This document shows, piece by piece, positions 45,301 through 53,319 of a stretch of DNA of 64,000 nucleotides (its first letter is position 1; every line of letters begins with the position of its first letter). Position numbers and translations under genes: made by a program. Origin of the DNA: an uncultured Opitutia bacterium (GTDB lineage: Bacteria; Verrucomicrobiota; Verrucomicrobiia; Opitutales; Opitutaceae); contig CAIQQB010000132.1 in NCBI GenBank assembly GCA_903873805.1, forward strand, positions 21,900-85,899, written 5' to 3'. The notes under the pieces were generated by a model that was not told the origin of the DNA, ran no database searches, and was given only the letters and a program-made list of their open reading frames with translations.

Positions 45301-46492
45301 CCTCGATAGGGGAGACGCGCTGGTCGTCCCGCGGAAACTGCAGGGTGAGGGTGGGACGCTTGTTTTCCAGCGCGACGATGCTGATGGTGGTGGGGGCGGG
45401 GTTGGTCCGGCCCTGGTTGTCGACCAGCTTCAGGGTGTAGGTGCGGTTCTGGTCGACGGTGAGGTTGGCCGTGAAGCGGGTGTGCTCCGGGTTGGCGGGA
45501 ACGAGGGCGAGGGGTTTGCCGCCGGCGTCCTGGAGGGAGGCGGACTGGAGCGGCTTGTTGACCATGAATTCATAGCTGACCTTGGTGCCGGTCACGGCGC
45601 TGAGGTGGCGGGTATCCGCAATCTTCTTCTCCGGCAGCCCGGTGAAGGCCGGGTAGTCGAGGGTGGCGTCGGCCTGCTGGAGGGCCGGCTGGTCGAAGAC
45701 GGTGAGCCGGTAGCGGGTGGTCTCGCCGCCGTCATGCCGGACTGAATACGTGACATCCTCGGTGACGGACGGCAGGGTGAAGACGTAGACGGGATCGGAC
45801 AGGCTGCGCGTCATGGCGGTCTCGCCGGACTTGGCGCCCGCCTGCCAGCGGAGGGTGACGTTGCGGGACGGCCGGCCGCTGAGGCGGGCCGCGACGATCA
45901 CGCTGTTACCGCGCTCGATCTCGGCGTTGCCGGGGGTGACGACGACCCCAGCGGCGGCCCGGAGCCACGGCAGCGTCCGGCCGGTCTGGGTGAACGGCAG
46001 GGCGGCCAGGGCGGCGGCGAAGGCGAGGGCGGCGACATGCGCGCCGAGATGCTGGCGGGCGCGCCGGGAGGGGGAGTGAGCCCAGTTGTGGCGCCAGCCG
46101 TGCTGGAGGGCGCTGCCGATGACGCGCTGCTGGAGGAAATTGAAGCCGCCGGTAGCGCCCGGCGTCTGTTCGGCCGCGGTGCGCAGGGCCTGTTTCAGGT
46201 CGGGATATTCCGTTTCGACGACCCGGGCGGCCGCGGCGCAGTCCAGCGGGAGGCGCCGGGCGACGAGGAAGCTGCGGACGAGCGCAGCGAGGAAGACCAC
46301 GATGAGCGCCGGGAGCAGGAACGGGGCAAAGCCCTCGAAATTGGAGCGGAACGTAACCAGGCCGACAACCACGGCGGACGTGATCAGCCACCGGTAGGTG
46401 GCGAGCCGGTGGAGGTGGACGGCGCGCAGCTCGCGGGCGACCGACTGCAACTGGGCCTCTAACCGGGGATCGAGCGGGGGATGCGAGTTCAT
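42332..46492 (-). CDS. DUF4175-like giant membrane protein with coiled-coil and Gly/Gln-rich tail
   Basis: A 1386-residue protein. Two N-terminal helices occur near residues 32-70 and a third near 148-165. Residues ~170-470 are beta-rich with Ig-like sections. Residues ~500-990 are long Gln/Arg/Glu-rich helices, probably coiled coil (QQQQQ and LDQLRFQQQQN runs). Residues ~1000-1240 are low-complexity Gly/Gln/Arg/Pro, rich in GQGGQPG-like units. The C-terminal ~100 residues are ordered again. This layout resembles DUF4175 proteins. It lies between the BatA-like gene and the vWA/amidotransferase-like gene; a scaffold is plausible. Confidence 0.72.
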   Translation of the reverse strand: MNSHPPLDPRLEAQLQSVARELRAVHLHRLATYRWLITSAVVVGLVTFRSNFEGFAPFLLPALIVVFLAALVRSFLVARRLPLDCAAAARVVETEYPDLKQALRTAAEQTPGATGGFNFLQQRVIGSALQHGWRHNWAHSPSRRARQHLGAHVAALAFAAALAALPFTQTGRTLPWLRAAAGVVVTPGNAEIERGNSVIVAARLSGRPSRNVTLRWQAGAKSGETAMTRSLSDPVYVFTLPSVTEDVTYSVRHDGGETTRYRLTVFDQPALQQADATLDYPAFTGLPEKKIADTRHLSAVTGTKVSYEFMVNKPLQSASLQDAGGKPLALVPANPEHTRFTANLTVDQNRTYTLKLVDNQGRTNPAPTTISIVALENKRPTLTLQFPRDDQRVSPIEEVKLQATAAATFGLRDYGIAFSVGAQEPQYVSLDQADAKGKAAVKAAFEKMLALEPLGVKPNELVTWFAWADDFGDDGKLRRTASDLYFAEVRPFEEIYREDANGGGQRQQQQQQNQPQGQNPGNNPRLLELQRQISIAIWKLRQQDKPGKDFATDVATLHDSQKQAQDLLATAQAALENPTQVAAAAEAARFMAQAETNLAAAGKDTKLDPLTPAWSGAQGAYQALLQMQAREFRVAQQRGQPGQQQQQRERNQDQLDQLRFQQQQNRYETENTPQVPTTPEQREQLQAQSRLRELARRQQDVNQRLQEMQTALNAATDEQQREQIRRELKRLEDEQRSMLADLDQVRQRVDQLAPGDQTQQARLELDQARDNMRKTSDQLAQNQVSQALAAGTRANQALENTREDLRRDTANRFADQMRTARQEARDLAQRQQETADELSQLAKNGAGSLDDDTKRQQLAQTLDTQRANLTKLLDQLTQVAEDSDGTEPGLHKQVYDLVRQESQSSAPSQLQTGSELLRRGFVDQSRELQTNVAQDFNQLRIGVERAAESVLGDDTAALRFAQNELDDLSRQLRREQSPADAQAEAAAGERGAPSDRSAAANPDGTGQRGGPNSEQTASNETGAGQRGANGQPSGNNGQPDSQGQPAGGAAQDFQRGQPGGQDGLAQDGSPGQGGQPGAQGQRNGQGQTQGQRQGGQGQGSGQRGNQGGQQPGDGQQVAQDDQGGQPGGGQGQRQGGQGQRAGQGQGQGQVQRQGAGRGQGGQPGQPGEEQAVAQNDAQGQGGQPGGQGGQRGGQGGQRGGQPGQAGANGRAGQGQRGGAQGGAGGVGQLANNGPRAGGGGMGGPGGAANNQGGGGALGGVDQLIQDLAGPGGNTTTGPITGANFAEWADRLRTVEELVDSPQLRQQLANARGRAEDLRRDYQRHSQLPQWGDVADNILAPLNAVRLQLRQELARHDEPASLQPVDRDPVPEKYADSVRNYYEALGN

Positions 46493-46504
46493 GGCGGGTG
46501 CGGT

Positions 46505-48595
46505 TCAGGTGGCGGCGGCGGAATCGGGCTCGGGCGCGAGCCCGAGGCGGTGTCCCAAGACATAAGCAAAAAGGCTTTCGGCGGCAAGCAGAGCGGCGGC
46601 ACCGATGAGGAGCCAGCGCCAGAGCTTCTGCCGGCCCTCAATCTCGGCGGCGCCCTCGCCGGCGGCACCGGCCGGGGGTGGCAACGGGGCGGCCCCGGTG
46701 ACCGCGGTGGCATGCAGGGGCACGCCGAGCTGATCCCAGGTTTCCAGCGGCAGCGGGTCGACGCGGCTTTCACTCGCGGGCGTTTCCAGGGCGACCCACC
46801 GGGTGGCGCCGCCCTCCTCGATCTGGTAGACGCCGGGTTGCGCGGGCGCGGCGCCGTTCGCTCCGGCCGCGGCCCCGGCGAGGTCCCGCCAGGACGCGGT
46901 GCCGGCGGCGGTGAGCCTGGCGGTGTCGCCGACCTCGGCGATGGCCGGCCGCGCCTCGCCGCCCGCGGCGCGTTCAAACAGCGCCTGCAGCCAGGGCACG
47001 AACTTGGTCGAAAGGATCCATTGTCCGGAGTCGGGCTCCCAGTCGCCGCCCCAGACGATGAGGCGGCCGCGGCCGACCGGCGCCTCGAGCACGGCGGGCG
47101 AGCCCTCGTCAAAGCGGGCCACGACCTGCACCGCGGTCGTCGCGGGCAGGGCGACCGACTGCGGATGCCAGAAACGGACGTGGGTGAAATCGCTGAACCG
47201 GGGATCGGCAAACAGGGAGAAGAGCGGATGTTGAAAATCAATCTGGCCGAGCAGGGCGTCCTTCCTGGCCGGGGTGGTGGGAGTCCAGCCAGACTCGCCG
47301 GCGAGAGCCGCAGCGGTGCCGACCATCGCAGGGTCGTTTAGGAGCACGATGGTGAAAGCCCCGGCGGCGAGCCGGGTGCGCAAGGCCGCAAGGTCGGTGG
47401 CGCCCAGCGGGCCCGCGACGATGGCGACCTCGCTGCCGGCGGCGGTGGCGGGAGCGGGGGCGTTGCTGGCGCGGAAATGCACGACGGGGTCCTTCCAGCC
47501 GGCGATGGCGCGCTGCAAATAGAAGCGGGGGTGGTGGACGTCGTTGGCGGCGTGCCCCCCGTAGTAAACCAGCGCCGCCTCGCGCGGGGGGGCGCGCACG
47601 ACCCAGACGGTGTTGTCGAAGGCCTCGGCGTCGCCCTCTAGGTCGACGCGCAGGGGTGTGAGGGCGAGCGCGGCGGGCACCGGCACCACGGCGACCCGGG
47701 ATTCGCCCGGCGTGACGGCGAGCGGCTGCGGAATGCCGATGGGGGAGTTGGTTTTCGCGTCGCGCAGCTGGAGGCGGAGGGATGTCGCGGGGCTGTCGGC
47801 GCTCTGGACCACGCGCACGCGGAGGGACGGGCCGGTGCCGGTGTCGGGCGCCCAGCCGAGCCACTGCACGCCGGCGTTGCCGGGGTGGGCGGGGGCGACG
47901 CTCTCGAGGGCGACCTCGGTGCCCTTGGGCCAGTTGAGTCCGGCCAGCCCGGCCACCCGAGCGCCGGCGATGAAGTCGGAGATGAGGACGATCTTGCGGC
48001 GGGTGCCGGCGGCGGATTCCCCCAGCTGGTCCCATTGCGCGACGGCCGTCTCGAGGGCGGTGTCGAAGTGGGTCGGACCCCAGCCCGGCTGGCGGGCGGC
48101 GAGCACGTCGCGGACCAGCGCGGCGCGGGCGGAGGGAGCGGTGCGGGTCCACTGTTCGCGCGTGACGAGTTCGGCGACCCCGCCGGCGGCGGCGAGGAGG
48201 ACGAACTGGTCGCCGTCCTGCAGGCCGGCGGCGAGGTCCGCGGCCTTTTTGCGGGCGGCGTCCCAGAGGCCGGCGCGCTGCATCGACGCGCTCTCATCGA
48301 GGACCACCACGAGACTCTGCGTGAGCACCGGAGCGGCGGCGGCGGGCTTGGCCGCCTGCGGCAAGAAGGGCCGGGCGAAGCCGGCCGCGAGCACGGCGAT
48401 GATGAGGCAGCGCAGGGCGAGCAGGAGCGGATGCTGGATGCGGCTGCGGCGGTTGAGGCGTGGGGCGGAAGCGCTGAGGAAACGGGTGGTGCTGAAATTG
48501 ACGCGGTCGCGGGTCGCTCGCCGGATGAGGTGGGCGATGATCGGGCCGGCGATGAGAAACGTGCCGGCCAAGAACCATGGGGAGAGGAAGTTCAT
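46505..48595 (-). CDS. BatA-domain protein with von Willebrand A domain
   Basis: A 696-residue membrane protein. Residues 1-80 are the aerotolerance-regulator/BatA N-terminal module: a helix, the FSTTRFL segment and a second helix ending in FARPF. A vWA domain follows with MIDAS D100-E-S102-A-S104 (VVVLDESASM). A long extracytoplasmic part has an amidotransferase-like GGDWEPDSGQW region near 540, and one helix near 660-680 closes the protein. ATG 48595 starts MNFLSPWFLAG. BatA-type proteins occur with MoxR and DUF58 proteins, as here. Unlike its neighbours it is separated from the DUF58 gene by 196 nt of repeats. Confidence 0.83.
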   Translation of the reverse strand: MNFLSPWFLAGTFLIAGPIIAHLIRRATRDRVNFSTTRFLSASAPRLNRRSRIQHPLLLALRCLIIAVLAAGFARPFLPQAAKPAAAAPVLTQSLVVVLDESASMQRAGLWDAARKKAADLAAGLQDGDQFVLLAAAGGVAELVTREQWTRTAPSARAALVRDVLAARQPGWGPTHFDTALETAVAQWDQLGESAAGTRRKIVLISDFIAGARVAGLAGLNWPKGTEVALESVAPAHPGNAGVQWLGWAPDTGTGPSLRVRVVQSADSPATSLRLQLRDAKTNSPIGIPQPLAVTPGESRVAVVPVPAALALTPLRVDLEGDAEAFDNTVWVVRAPPREAALVYYGGHAANDVHHPRFYLQRAIAGWKDPVVHFRASNAPAPATAAGSEVAIVAGPLGATDLAALRTRLAAGAFTIVLLNDPAMVGTAAALAGESGWTPTTPARKDALLGQIDFQHPLFSLFADPRFSDFTHVRFWHPQSVALPATTAVQVVARFDEGSPAVLEAPVGRGRLIVWGGDWEPDSGQWILSTKFVPWLQALFERAAGGEARPAIAEVGDTARLTAAGTASWRDLAGAAAGANGAAPAQPGVYQIEEGGATRWVALETPASESRVDPLPLETWDQLGVPLHATAVTGAAPLPPPAGAAGEGAAEIEGRQKLWRWLLIGAAALLAAESLFAYVLGHRLGLAPEPDSAAAT

Positions 48596-48615
48596 GGCGC
48601 GGGTGACAGCTTCGT

Positions 48616-48690
48616 GTAGGGGCGCAGTCTTGCTGCGCCCTCCGTGGGCACACTGAATTCGGACAGGGCGCAGCAAGTCTGCGCCCCTAC
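48616..48690. repeat. 75-bp inverted GTAG-REP pair (BIME-like)
   Basis: Left REP: GTAG (48616-48619), gggcgcag (48620-48627), loop tcttg, ctgcgccc (48633-48640). Right REP, inverted: gggcgcag (48666-48673), loop caagt, ctgcgccc (48679-48686), ctac (48687-48690). The two halves are also near-perfect inverted repeats of each other over 26 bp. It lies between the DUF58 and BatA-like genes, within the long train. Confidence 0.85.
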
Positions 48691-48743
48691 ATCGGAAAAG
48701 ACCTGGGGCGGGGGCGCCCCCCCCCCGGTTCGGGGGAGAACGG

Positions 48744-48770
48744 AAAACGGGGCGAGGGCGCCCCGTCCCC
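48744..48770. repeat. REP-like hairpin, AGGG-loop family
   Basis: A perfect 8-bp stem acggggcg (48747-48754), loop aggg, cgccccgt (48759-48766), flanked by aaa and cccc. A weaker G/C hairpin (ggggcg/cgcccc, 48705-48720) and a C-run precede it. Stem bases covary with the copies at 9096 and 24340. Confidence 0.7.
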
Positions 48771-48791
48771 AGGATAAATCAGCGCCAAGGT

Positions 48792-49730
48792 TCATCGCTG
48801 GATCCTCCGGCCGGCGGCGCTGCGGCGGGCGCCGTGGCGTTGCAGCAGTTCCAGCAGGGCAAAGTCGAGCGGCTGGTCGGTCGTGATGACCTGGTGGGTG
48901 ACACCGCGTTTTTCGAGGGCGGTTCTCACCTCGGCGGCGTGGGCGTCAAACTTAGCGCGATAGGCGGCGCGGGCCTGGGTGGGATCGATATAGAGCTGCC
49001 GGCCGCTTTCCATGTCCTCCCAGACCGCGGCTGAGCCGAACTCGAGCGTTTGCTCCGCCGGATCGAGGATTTGGACAGCGCGGACGTCGTGCCGGGCGGC
49101 GACGAGGCGGCCGAGGGCGGCCTCCCATTCGGCGACGGGCGAGAGGAAGTCGGACAGGACGAGGATGAGGCTGCGGCGCCGGTTGAGCAGCGCGACCTGG
49201 TCGAGGGCGCGTCCGAGTTGCGTGTCGCGGCCGGCGGGCGGGCGGTCGAGGAGCCCGAGCAGCCGCCGGAAGTGGCCGGGCTTCCAGCGCGGCGGCACGA
49301 AATCGTGGAGGGAATCGTCGAAGAGCCCGAGGCCGACAACATCGTGCTGGAGGCCAAGGAAGTAGGCGAAGGTGGCGGCGAAAGTGCGGGCGTAGTCGGC
49401 CTTGGTCCAGCCGTGCGAGCCGAAAAGCATGGAGCGGCTCGTATCCACCAACAGGAGACAGCGGAGGTTGGTTTCTTCCTCGAATTTCTTGATGTAATGG
49501 CGGTCGGTGCGGGCCAGCAGCCGCCAGTCGAGGTAGCGCAGGTCGTCGCCGGGGGAGTACTGGCGGTACTCGGTGAACTCGACGGAGAACCCGGCGAACG
49601 GGCTGCGGTGGAGGCCGGACCAGAGCCCCTCGACGACGATGCGGGCGCGCAGCTCCAGGTCGCGGATCGCGAAGAGCGCCTGCGGATCAATGCCGCGTTG
49701 CGGCGGAGGCTGGGGGGCGGGTGCGGCCAT
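48792..49730 (-). CDS. DUF58 domain protein
   Basis: A 312-residue soluble protein. The DUF58 signature GDDLRYLDWRLLARTDRHYIKKFEEE (61-86, shown here in part: GDDLRYLDWR) and a vWA-like metal site D96-T-S98-R-S100 are present. DUF58 proteins are standard partners of MoxR AAA+ ATPases and are often cotranscribed with BatA proteins. It starts 8 nt after the secretin-N-like gene. Role inferred as a target or adaptor of MoxR. Confidence 0.9.
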   Translation of the reverse strand: MAAPAPQPPPQRGIDPQALFAIRDLELRARIVVEGLWSGLHRSPFAGFSVEFTEYRQYSPGDDLRYLDWRLLARTDRHYIKKFEEETNLRCLLLVDTSRSMLFGSHGWTKADYARTFAATFAYFLGLQHDVVGLGLFDDSLHDFVPPRWKPGHFRRLLGLLDRPPAGRDTQLGRALDQVALLNRRRSLILVLSDFLSPVAEWEAALGRLVAARHDVRAVQILDPAEQTLEFGSAAVWEDMESGRQLYIDPTQARAAYRAKFDAHAAEVRTALEKRGVTHQVITTDQPLDFALLELLQRHGARRSAAGRRIQR

Positions 49731-49738
49731 GGGTGGGG

Positions 49739-50662
49739 TCAGGGCTTCGCGGGCTTGGGCGGAGCGGATGGGTCGGCGAAGGTTTCGGTTTTTTCCGGGG
49801 TCCTGACTCGCAGCGAGCCGTCGGGCAGGTCCTCCAACACGATGCCGGCCTGCTGGCTGAGCGCCTCGCGCAGGCGGGTTACAACCTCCGGCTTGGACTT
49901 GTAACTGAAACCCACCGTAACGAGTGCGGGGTTGGCGCTCACCGCGGGTGGAACGCTGACAACCTTGCGCGAGGCGGTTTTAATTTCATCCAGCACGCTG
50001 GCAACGGTGGCATCCTGCAACCAGAGGCAGCCGGTTATGCGCTCGGCGGAAACGAAGGCAGGGTCTTTGCGCGCTTTCAGCGCATTGCCGGGCCGTTCTT
50101 CGAGGATGAGGCCAGTCTGCTGGCGGAGCGCATCGCGCAACAGGACAATAGCCTGGCTTTGCGGGATGGGACCGGGGACAACAACCGTGAGAGAAGGGCC
50201 CTTCAGCAAGTCCGCCGGAATGATGAGCGTCCGGTTGGTCCACCGGCACAGTTGTTTGAGAGGAAGATCCAATGGCGCGTTCGTCATCCGCATTCTCAAG
50301 GGGGCGGTGCGGTCCGTAGCCAGGGTTGCGTCGGGTGGGGCCGGTGGGCGCGGCCGGTCGCCCTGAAACTGCGCCTGGGCTGTGCCATCCGGGCGATTGA
50401 CGATTCTGACATCGGATTGACGGAGGGCGGCATTAACCATAGCCAAGGCTTCAGCCGATGACTTCCCGGTTAGGTCCGTCGTGACCTTGAACAGGCCGGT
50501 AAAAAGCTGCGGATCAATATCGACTTTGACCCCGGTCAAGGCCTCGCGCTCGCGCAGGAGCACCGCAATCGGTTCTTCAGGAGCGTCCGCCGCGCGCGCC
50601 GGCAGGGCGAGCCCGGCCAGGGCGGCGGCAGCGAGAAGGCAGATCCGGAGAGGCTTTGGCAT
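49739..50662 (-). CDS. Exported protein with secretin/STN-type N-domain repeats
   Basis: A 307-residue protein with a signal peptide (LRICLLAAAALAGLALPARAA). Two or three short alpha/beta repeats resemble secretin N0/STN domains, each built as 'helix-V.V..D...tg.v.G..a..AL..ll', for example LFKVTTDLTGKSSAEALAMVNAAL and KVVSVPPAVSANPALVTVGF ending in GIVLEDLPDGSLRVR. No secretin pore domain is present. Function in this train is unknown; it may bind another envelope component. ATG 50662 is chosen for the signal peptide. Confidence 0.65.
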   Translation of the reverse strand: MPKPLRICLLAAAALAGLALPARAADAPEEPIAVLLREREALTGVKVDIDPQLFTGLFKVTTDLTGKSSAEALAMVNAALRQSDVRIVNRPDGTAQAQFQGDRPRPPAPPDATLATDRTAPLRMRMTNAPLDLPLKQLCRWTNRTLIIPADLLKGPSLTVVVPGPIPQSQAIVLLRDALRQQTGLILEERPGNALKARKDPAFVSAERITGCLWLQDATVASVLDEIKTASRKVVSVPPAVSANPALVTVGFSYKSKPEVVTRLREALSQQAGIVLEDLPDGSLRVRTPEKTETFADPSAPPKPAKP

Positions 50663-50705
50663 GGCAACTGTGGTTGGGGTGAGGGACGAACGGCGCGACG
50701 GTGGG

Positions 50706-51134
50706 TCAGGGCGCGCGGGGGACGCCGAGGAGGGTGAAGAGGCGAGCCATCTGGGCTTTGGGCACCGGGCGGCTGCCGTATTTGCCAAGGCTGAAGCCGC
50801 CGAGCGAATCCGGGCCGAGGGCCAAGACATAGGCGAGGCCGACCCCCTCATCGTTGTCATACATCGCCAAGGTCGCCGCGGGCGTGGATTCGGCGGGGGG
50901 CGGCTTGATCGGGCCCGTCATCTTGGTGAGTTCGTCGAGCACCACGTTGATGGCGGTCAGGTCACTGATGAGTTTGATCCGCTTCTGATGGACATAGACG
51001 TCGATGCGAGCCACGTGGCCCTTGTCGGGGATGCGAAGCGGGGTGACGGCTGGGAGATTGTCCGAGGTCGCACAACCCGCGAGGGCGAGCAAGGCAGCAG
51101 TCAAAACCAGGATGAGGCGGAGGGAATGGTTCAT
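50706..51134 (-). CDS. Small lipoprotein of the MoxR gene train
   Basis: A 142-residue predicted lipoprotein. The signal peptide MNHSLRLILVLTAALLALAGC ends in the lipobox LALAGC with Cys21; a lipidation substrate for Lgt. The mature part (IDVYVHQKRIKLISDLTAINVVLDELTK) has no family I recognise. It starts 7 nt after moxR and precedes the secretin-N-like gene by 43 nt, so it is very likely part of the same transcript. Confidence 0.75.
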   Translation of the reverse strand: MNHSLRLILVLTAALLALAGCATSDNLPAVTPLRIPDKGHVARIDVYVHQKRIKLISDLTAINVVLDELTKMTGPIKPPPAESTPAATLAMYDNDEGVGLAYVLALGPDSLGGFSLGKYGSRPVPKAQMARLFTLLGVPRAP

Positions 51135-51141
51135 AGTTGGA

Positions 51142-52203
51142 TCAGACTTCCTTCGGGACGGCGGCGATGAGTTTTTCGACGACCTGCTCGACGGAAATGC
51201 CGTCGGCCTCGGCCCGGTAGTTCAGGAGGATGCGGTGGCGCAGCACGGGGGCGGCGAGCACGCGGATGTCGTCGCCGGTGGCGTGGGTGCGGCCCTGCCA
51301 GAGGGCGCGGGCCTTGGCGCCGATGACGAGGGCCTGGGCGGCGCGGGTGCCCGCGCCCCAGTTGACCCAGTCGTTGACGAAGCCGGGGGCGCCGGGGCGC
51401 TTCGGGCGCGAGGCGGCGGACAGGCGCACGGCGTAGCGGGCGACCGCCTCGGCCACGGGCACGCGGCGGACAAGTTCCTGAAACGCGAGCACGTCCTCGC
51501 CGGTGAAGATCGGTTCGATGGCGGCGGCGGCGCGGGAAGTGGTCTGCTGCACGACCGCGAGCTCGTCGGCCTCGGGCAGATAGTCGATGAGCACATTGAA
51601 AAGAAAACGGTCGAGCTGCGCCTCGGGCAGCGGATAGGTGCCCTCCATTTCGACTGGGTTCTGGGTGGCGAGGACGAAGAACGGTTCGCTGAGCACATGG
51701 CGGACGCCGGCGGCGGTGACCTGGTGCTCCTGCATCGCCTCGAGCAGCGCGGCCTGGGTCTTGGGCGGTGTGCGGTTGATTTCATCGGCGAGCACCATGT
51801 TGGCAAAGATCGGGCCGCGCACGAACGTGAGCCGCCGGCCGCCATCGGTTTCAGTCAGGATCTCGGTGCCGGTGATGTCGGCCGGCATGAGGTCGGGCGT
51901 GAACTGGATGCGCTGGAACTGGAGGTGGAACGCCTGGGCGATGGACTTGACGAGGAGGGTTTTGGCGAGGCCGGGGGCGCCGGTGACGAGGCAGTGGCCG
52001 CCGGCGAGCATGGCGAGCAGGAGCTGTTCGACGACGGCGCGTTGGCCGACGATGACTTTGGCGAGCTCGGTTTCGAGTCGCGCGCGGCCGGACTGCAGGC
52101 GTTCGAAGGCGGCTTGTTCGGTGGAGACGGCGGTGGAGTTGGGGATGGACACGGGGATGGGGGAGGGAATGAGGGATGGGTGGTGTCGGGATGATTGGGA
52201 CAT
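51142..52203 (-). CDS. MoxR-family AAA+ ATPase
   Basis: A 353-residue AAA+ ATPase. Walker A GAPGLAKT is at 75-82, Walker B at LADEINR (D140, E141), then sensor ATQNPVEMEGTYPLPEAQLDRF. MoxR proteins act as chaperones that activate metal-site vWA partners, of which three are encoded downstream. The ATG at 52203 has AGGAG about 10-11 nt upstream, and both that site and the first two bases of the start codon lie in the 3' arm of a 31-bp inverted repeat. The N-terminal ~30 residues are Ser/Pro-rich and could be dispensable. Confidence 0.93.
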   Translation of the reverse strand: MSQSSRHHPSLIPSPIPVSIPNSTAVSTEQAAFERLQSGRARLETELAKVIVGQRAVVEQLLLAMLAGGHCLVTGAPGLAKTLLVKSIAQAFHLQFQRIQFTPDLMPADITGTEILTETDGGRRLTFVRGPIFANMVLADEINRTPPKTQAALLEAMQEHQVTAAGVRHVLSEPFFVLATQNPVEMEGTYPLPEAQLDRFLFNVLIDYLPEADELAVVQQTTSRAAAAIEPIFTGEDVLAFQELVRRVPVAEAVARYAVRLSAASRPKRPGAPGFVNDWVNWGAGTRAAQALVIGAKARALWQGRTHATGDDIRVLAAPVLRHRILLNYRAEADGISVEQVVEKLIAAVPKEV

Positions 52204-52297
52204 CGATCTCGTTCTCCTACTCGTTCTCGTTCTCCTCTGATTCGGGAGACTAGTGGAGTTACCTGCGAACGAGAACGAGTAGGAGAACGAGATCGAT
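52202..52297 (-). promoter_or_regulatory. 31-bp perfect inverted repeat covering the moxR ribosome-binding site
   Basis: Arms 52202-52232 and 52267-52297 are exact reverse complements (core ctcgttctcctactcgttct) with a 34-nt loop. In the minus-strand transcript the right arm comes first; the left arm, which contains AGGAG and the first two bases of the moxR ATG, pairs with it. A stable stem would hide the start site. The DUF4159 gene ends 8 nt before the first arm. It may instead be an intergenic repeat with incidental effect. Confidence 0.7.
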
Positions 52298-52304
52298 ATT
52301 AAGC

Positions 52305-53303
52305 TCAGTGGGTCATGGTGTAGAAGAGCGCATTGATGAACATGGGGTAGGCCTGGGGCTCGGAGAAGCGGCGGAAGTAGTCGATGTTGTCGCCCTCGCG
52401 TTCCCAGCCGTCGCCGAGGTCGTTATTGTGCGAGATGAAAACCATCATGCGGCCCTTGTCGTCGAAGAGGCCGAAGAAGTGCGAGTCGTGGGTTTCGCGG
52501 ACATAGGGTTTGTTGTTTTCCCAGGTCATTCCGGTCCGAAAGTACATGCCGATAGCTGGCATCTGCGGCTTCTGCTTGAGGTCGAAAACGGTGTGGAAGA
52601 TCGGGTGGTCGATCTGTAGCTCGACCGGGTCGCGTTCGGGGAAAATGCGCTTCATCTGGTCGCGGATGTTGGCCCATTCGCCGTCACCCCAGTTGTCGTC
52701 GAGCATGAAGAAGCCTCCCGTGAGCAGGTAGTGGCGGAGCGCGGCGACCTCGGCGGGACGCAGCACCATCCGGCCGGGCTCGACGGCGTAGACGAACGGG
52801 TAGCGGGCCAGGTTTTCCGGGGTGATGGTGATATAGGTATGGCCGGGGCGGACCTTGAGGCTGGTGATCTGATGGAGCCGGAACGCGAGATTGGCATCGG
52901 CATCGCCCTCTCCGCCGACGAGGGGCGTGTCAGTGCGCCAGATGCCGCCGGTGCGCCAGTGGCCGTCGGTGGTGTAGCCGGCCTCGGAGGTGTAGATGAG
53001 GCGGGCGAAGGCGAACACATCCTCCCGGAAGGCCGGGTTGAGCGGCCAGAGGAGTTCGGGCGGGACGGGGGCGTCGATGTTGGCGGCCCCGCCGCCGTCG
53101 TTGCCGAAGCCGCCGCGCATGCCGCCGCGCCGGCCGAATCCGCCGTTGCCAAATCCACCGCGACCGCCCCCGGGCAGCCCCGGATCGGACTGGAATTGCG
53201 CGAAGGCCACGGCCGTCAGCAGCGCCGCGAGCACGAGGGCGCACGCGCCTTGCGCCCGGCGCCGGGCGGGTGAGGTGAGCGAATGGGGGCTGGGCGCGGA
53301 CAT
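52305..53303 (-). CDS. DUF4159 protein (copy A)
   Basis: A 332-residue exported protein. A signal-like helix (ACALVLAALLTAVAFAQ) is followed by a Gly/Arg-rich stretch at about 40-75. The DUF4159 domain includes YPFVYAVEPGRMVLRP, LLTGGFFMLDDNWGDGEW, HPIFHTVFDLKQ and the end FSEPQAYPMFINALFYTMTH. It is a clear paralogue of the next gene upstream (53320-54180), sharing the same block order and the last 15 residues with few changes. Role unknown; family members occur in similar MoxR clusters. The stop is 7 nt upstream of the hairpin before moxR. Confidence 0.85.
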   Translation of the reverse strand: MSAPSPHSLTSPARRRAQGACALVLAALLTAVAFAQFQSDPGLPGGGRGGFGNGGFGRRGGMRGGFGNDGGGAANIDAPVPPELLWPLNPAFREDVFAFARLIYTSEAGYTTDGHWRTGGIWRTDTPLVGGEGDADANLAFRLHQITSLKVRPGHTYITITPENLARYPFVYAVEPGRMVLRPAEVAALRHYLLTGGFFMLDDNWGDGEWANIRDQMKRIFPERDPVELQIDHPIFHTVFDLKQKPQMPAIGMYFRTGMTWENNKPYVRETHDSHFFGLFDDKGRMMVFISHNNDLGDGWEREGDNIDYFRRFSEPQAYPMFINALFYTMTH

Positions 53304-53319
53304 GGGGAAAGGCGCGGCC

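Noticed and set aside
44216..45745. 509-codon plus-strand ORF rich in Leu/Gly/Glu
   Set aside because: Shadow of the coiled-coil part of the DUF4175-like gene; no family features.
52202..52297. Rho-independent terminator between DUF4159 and moxR
   Set aside because: The stem is strong but no T-run follows on the minus strand, and the start of moxR lies in the stem.
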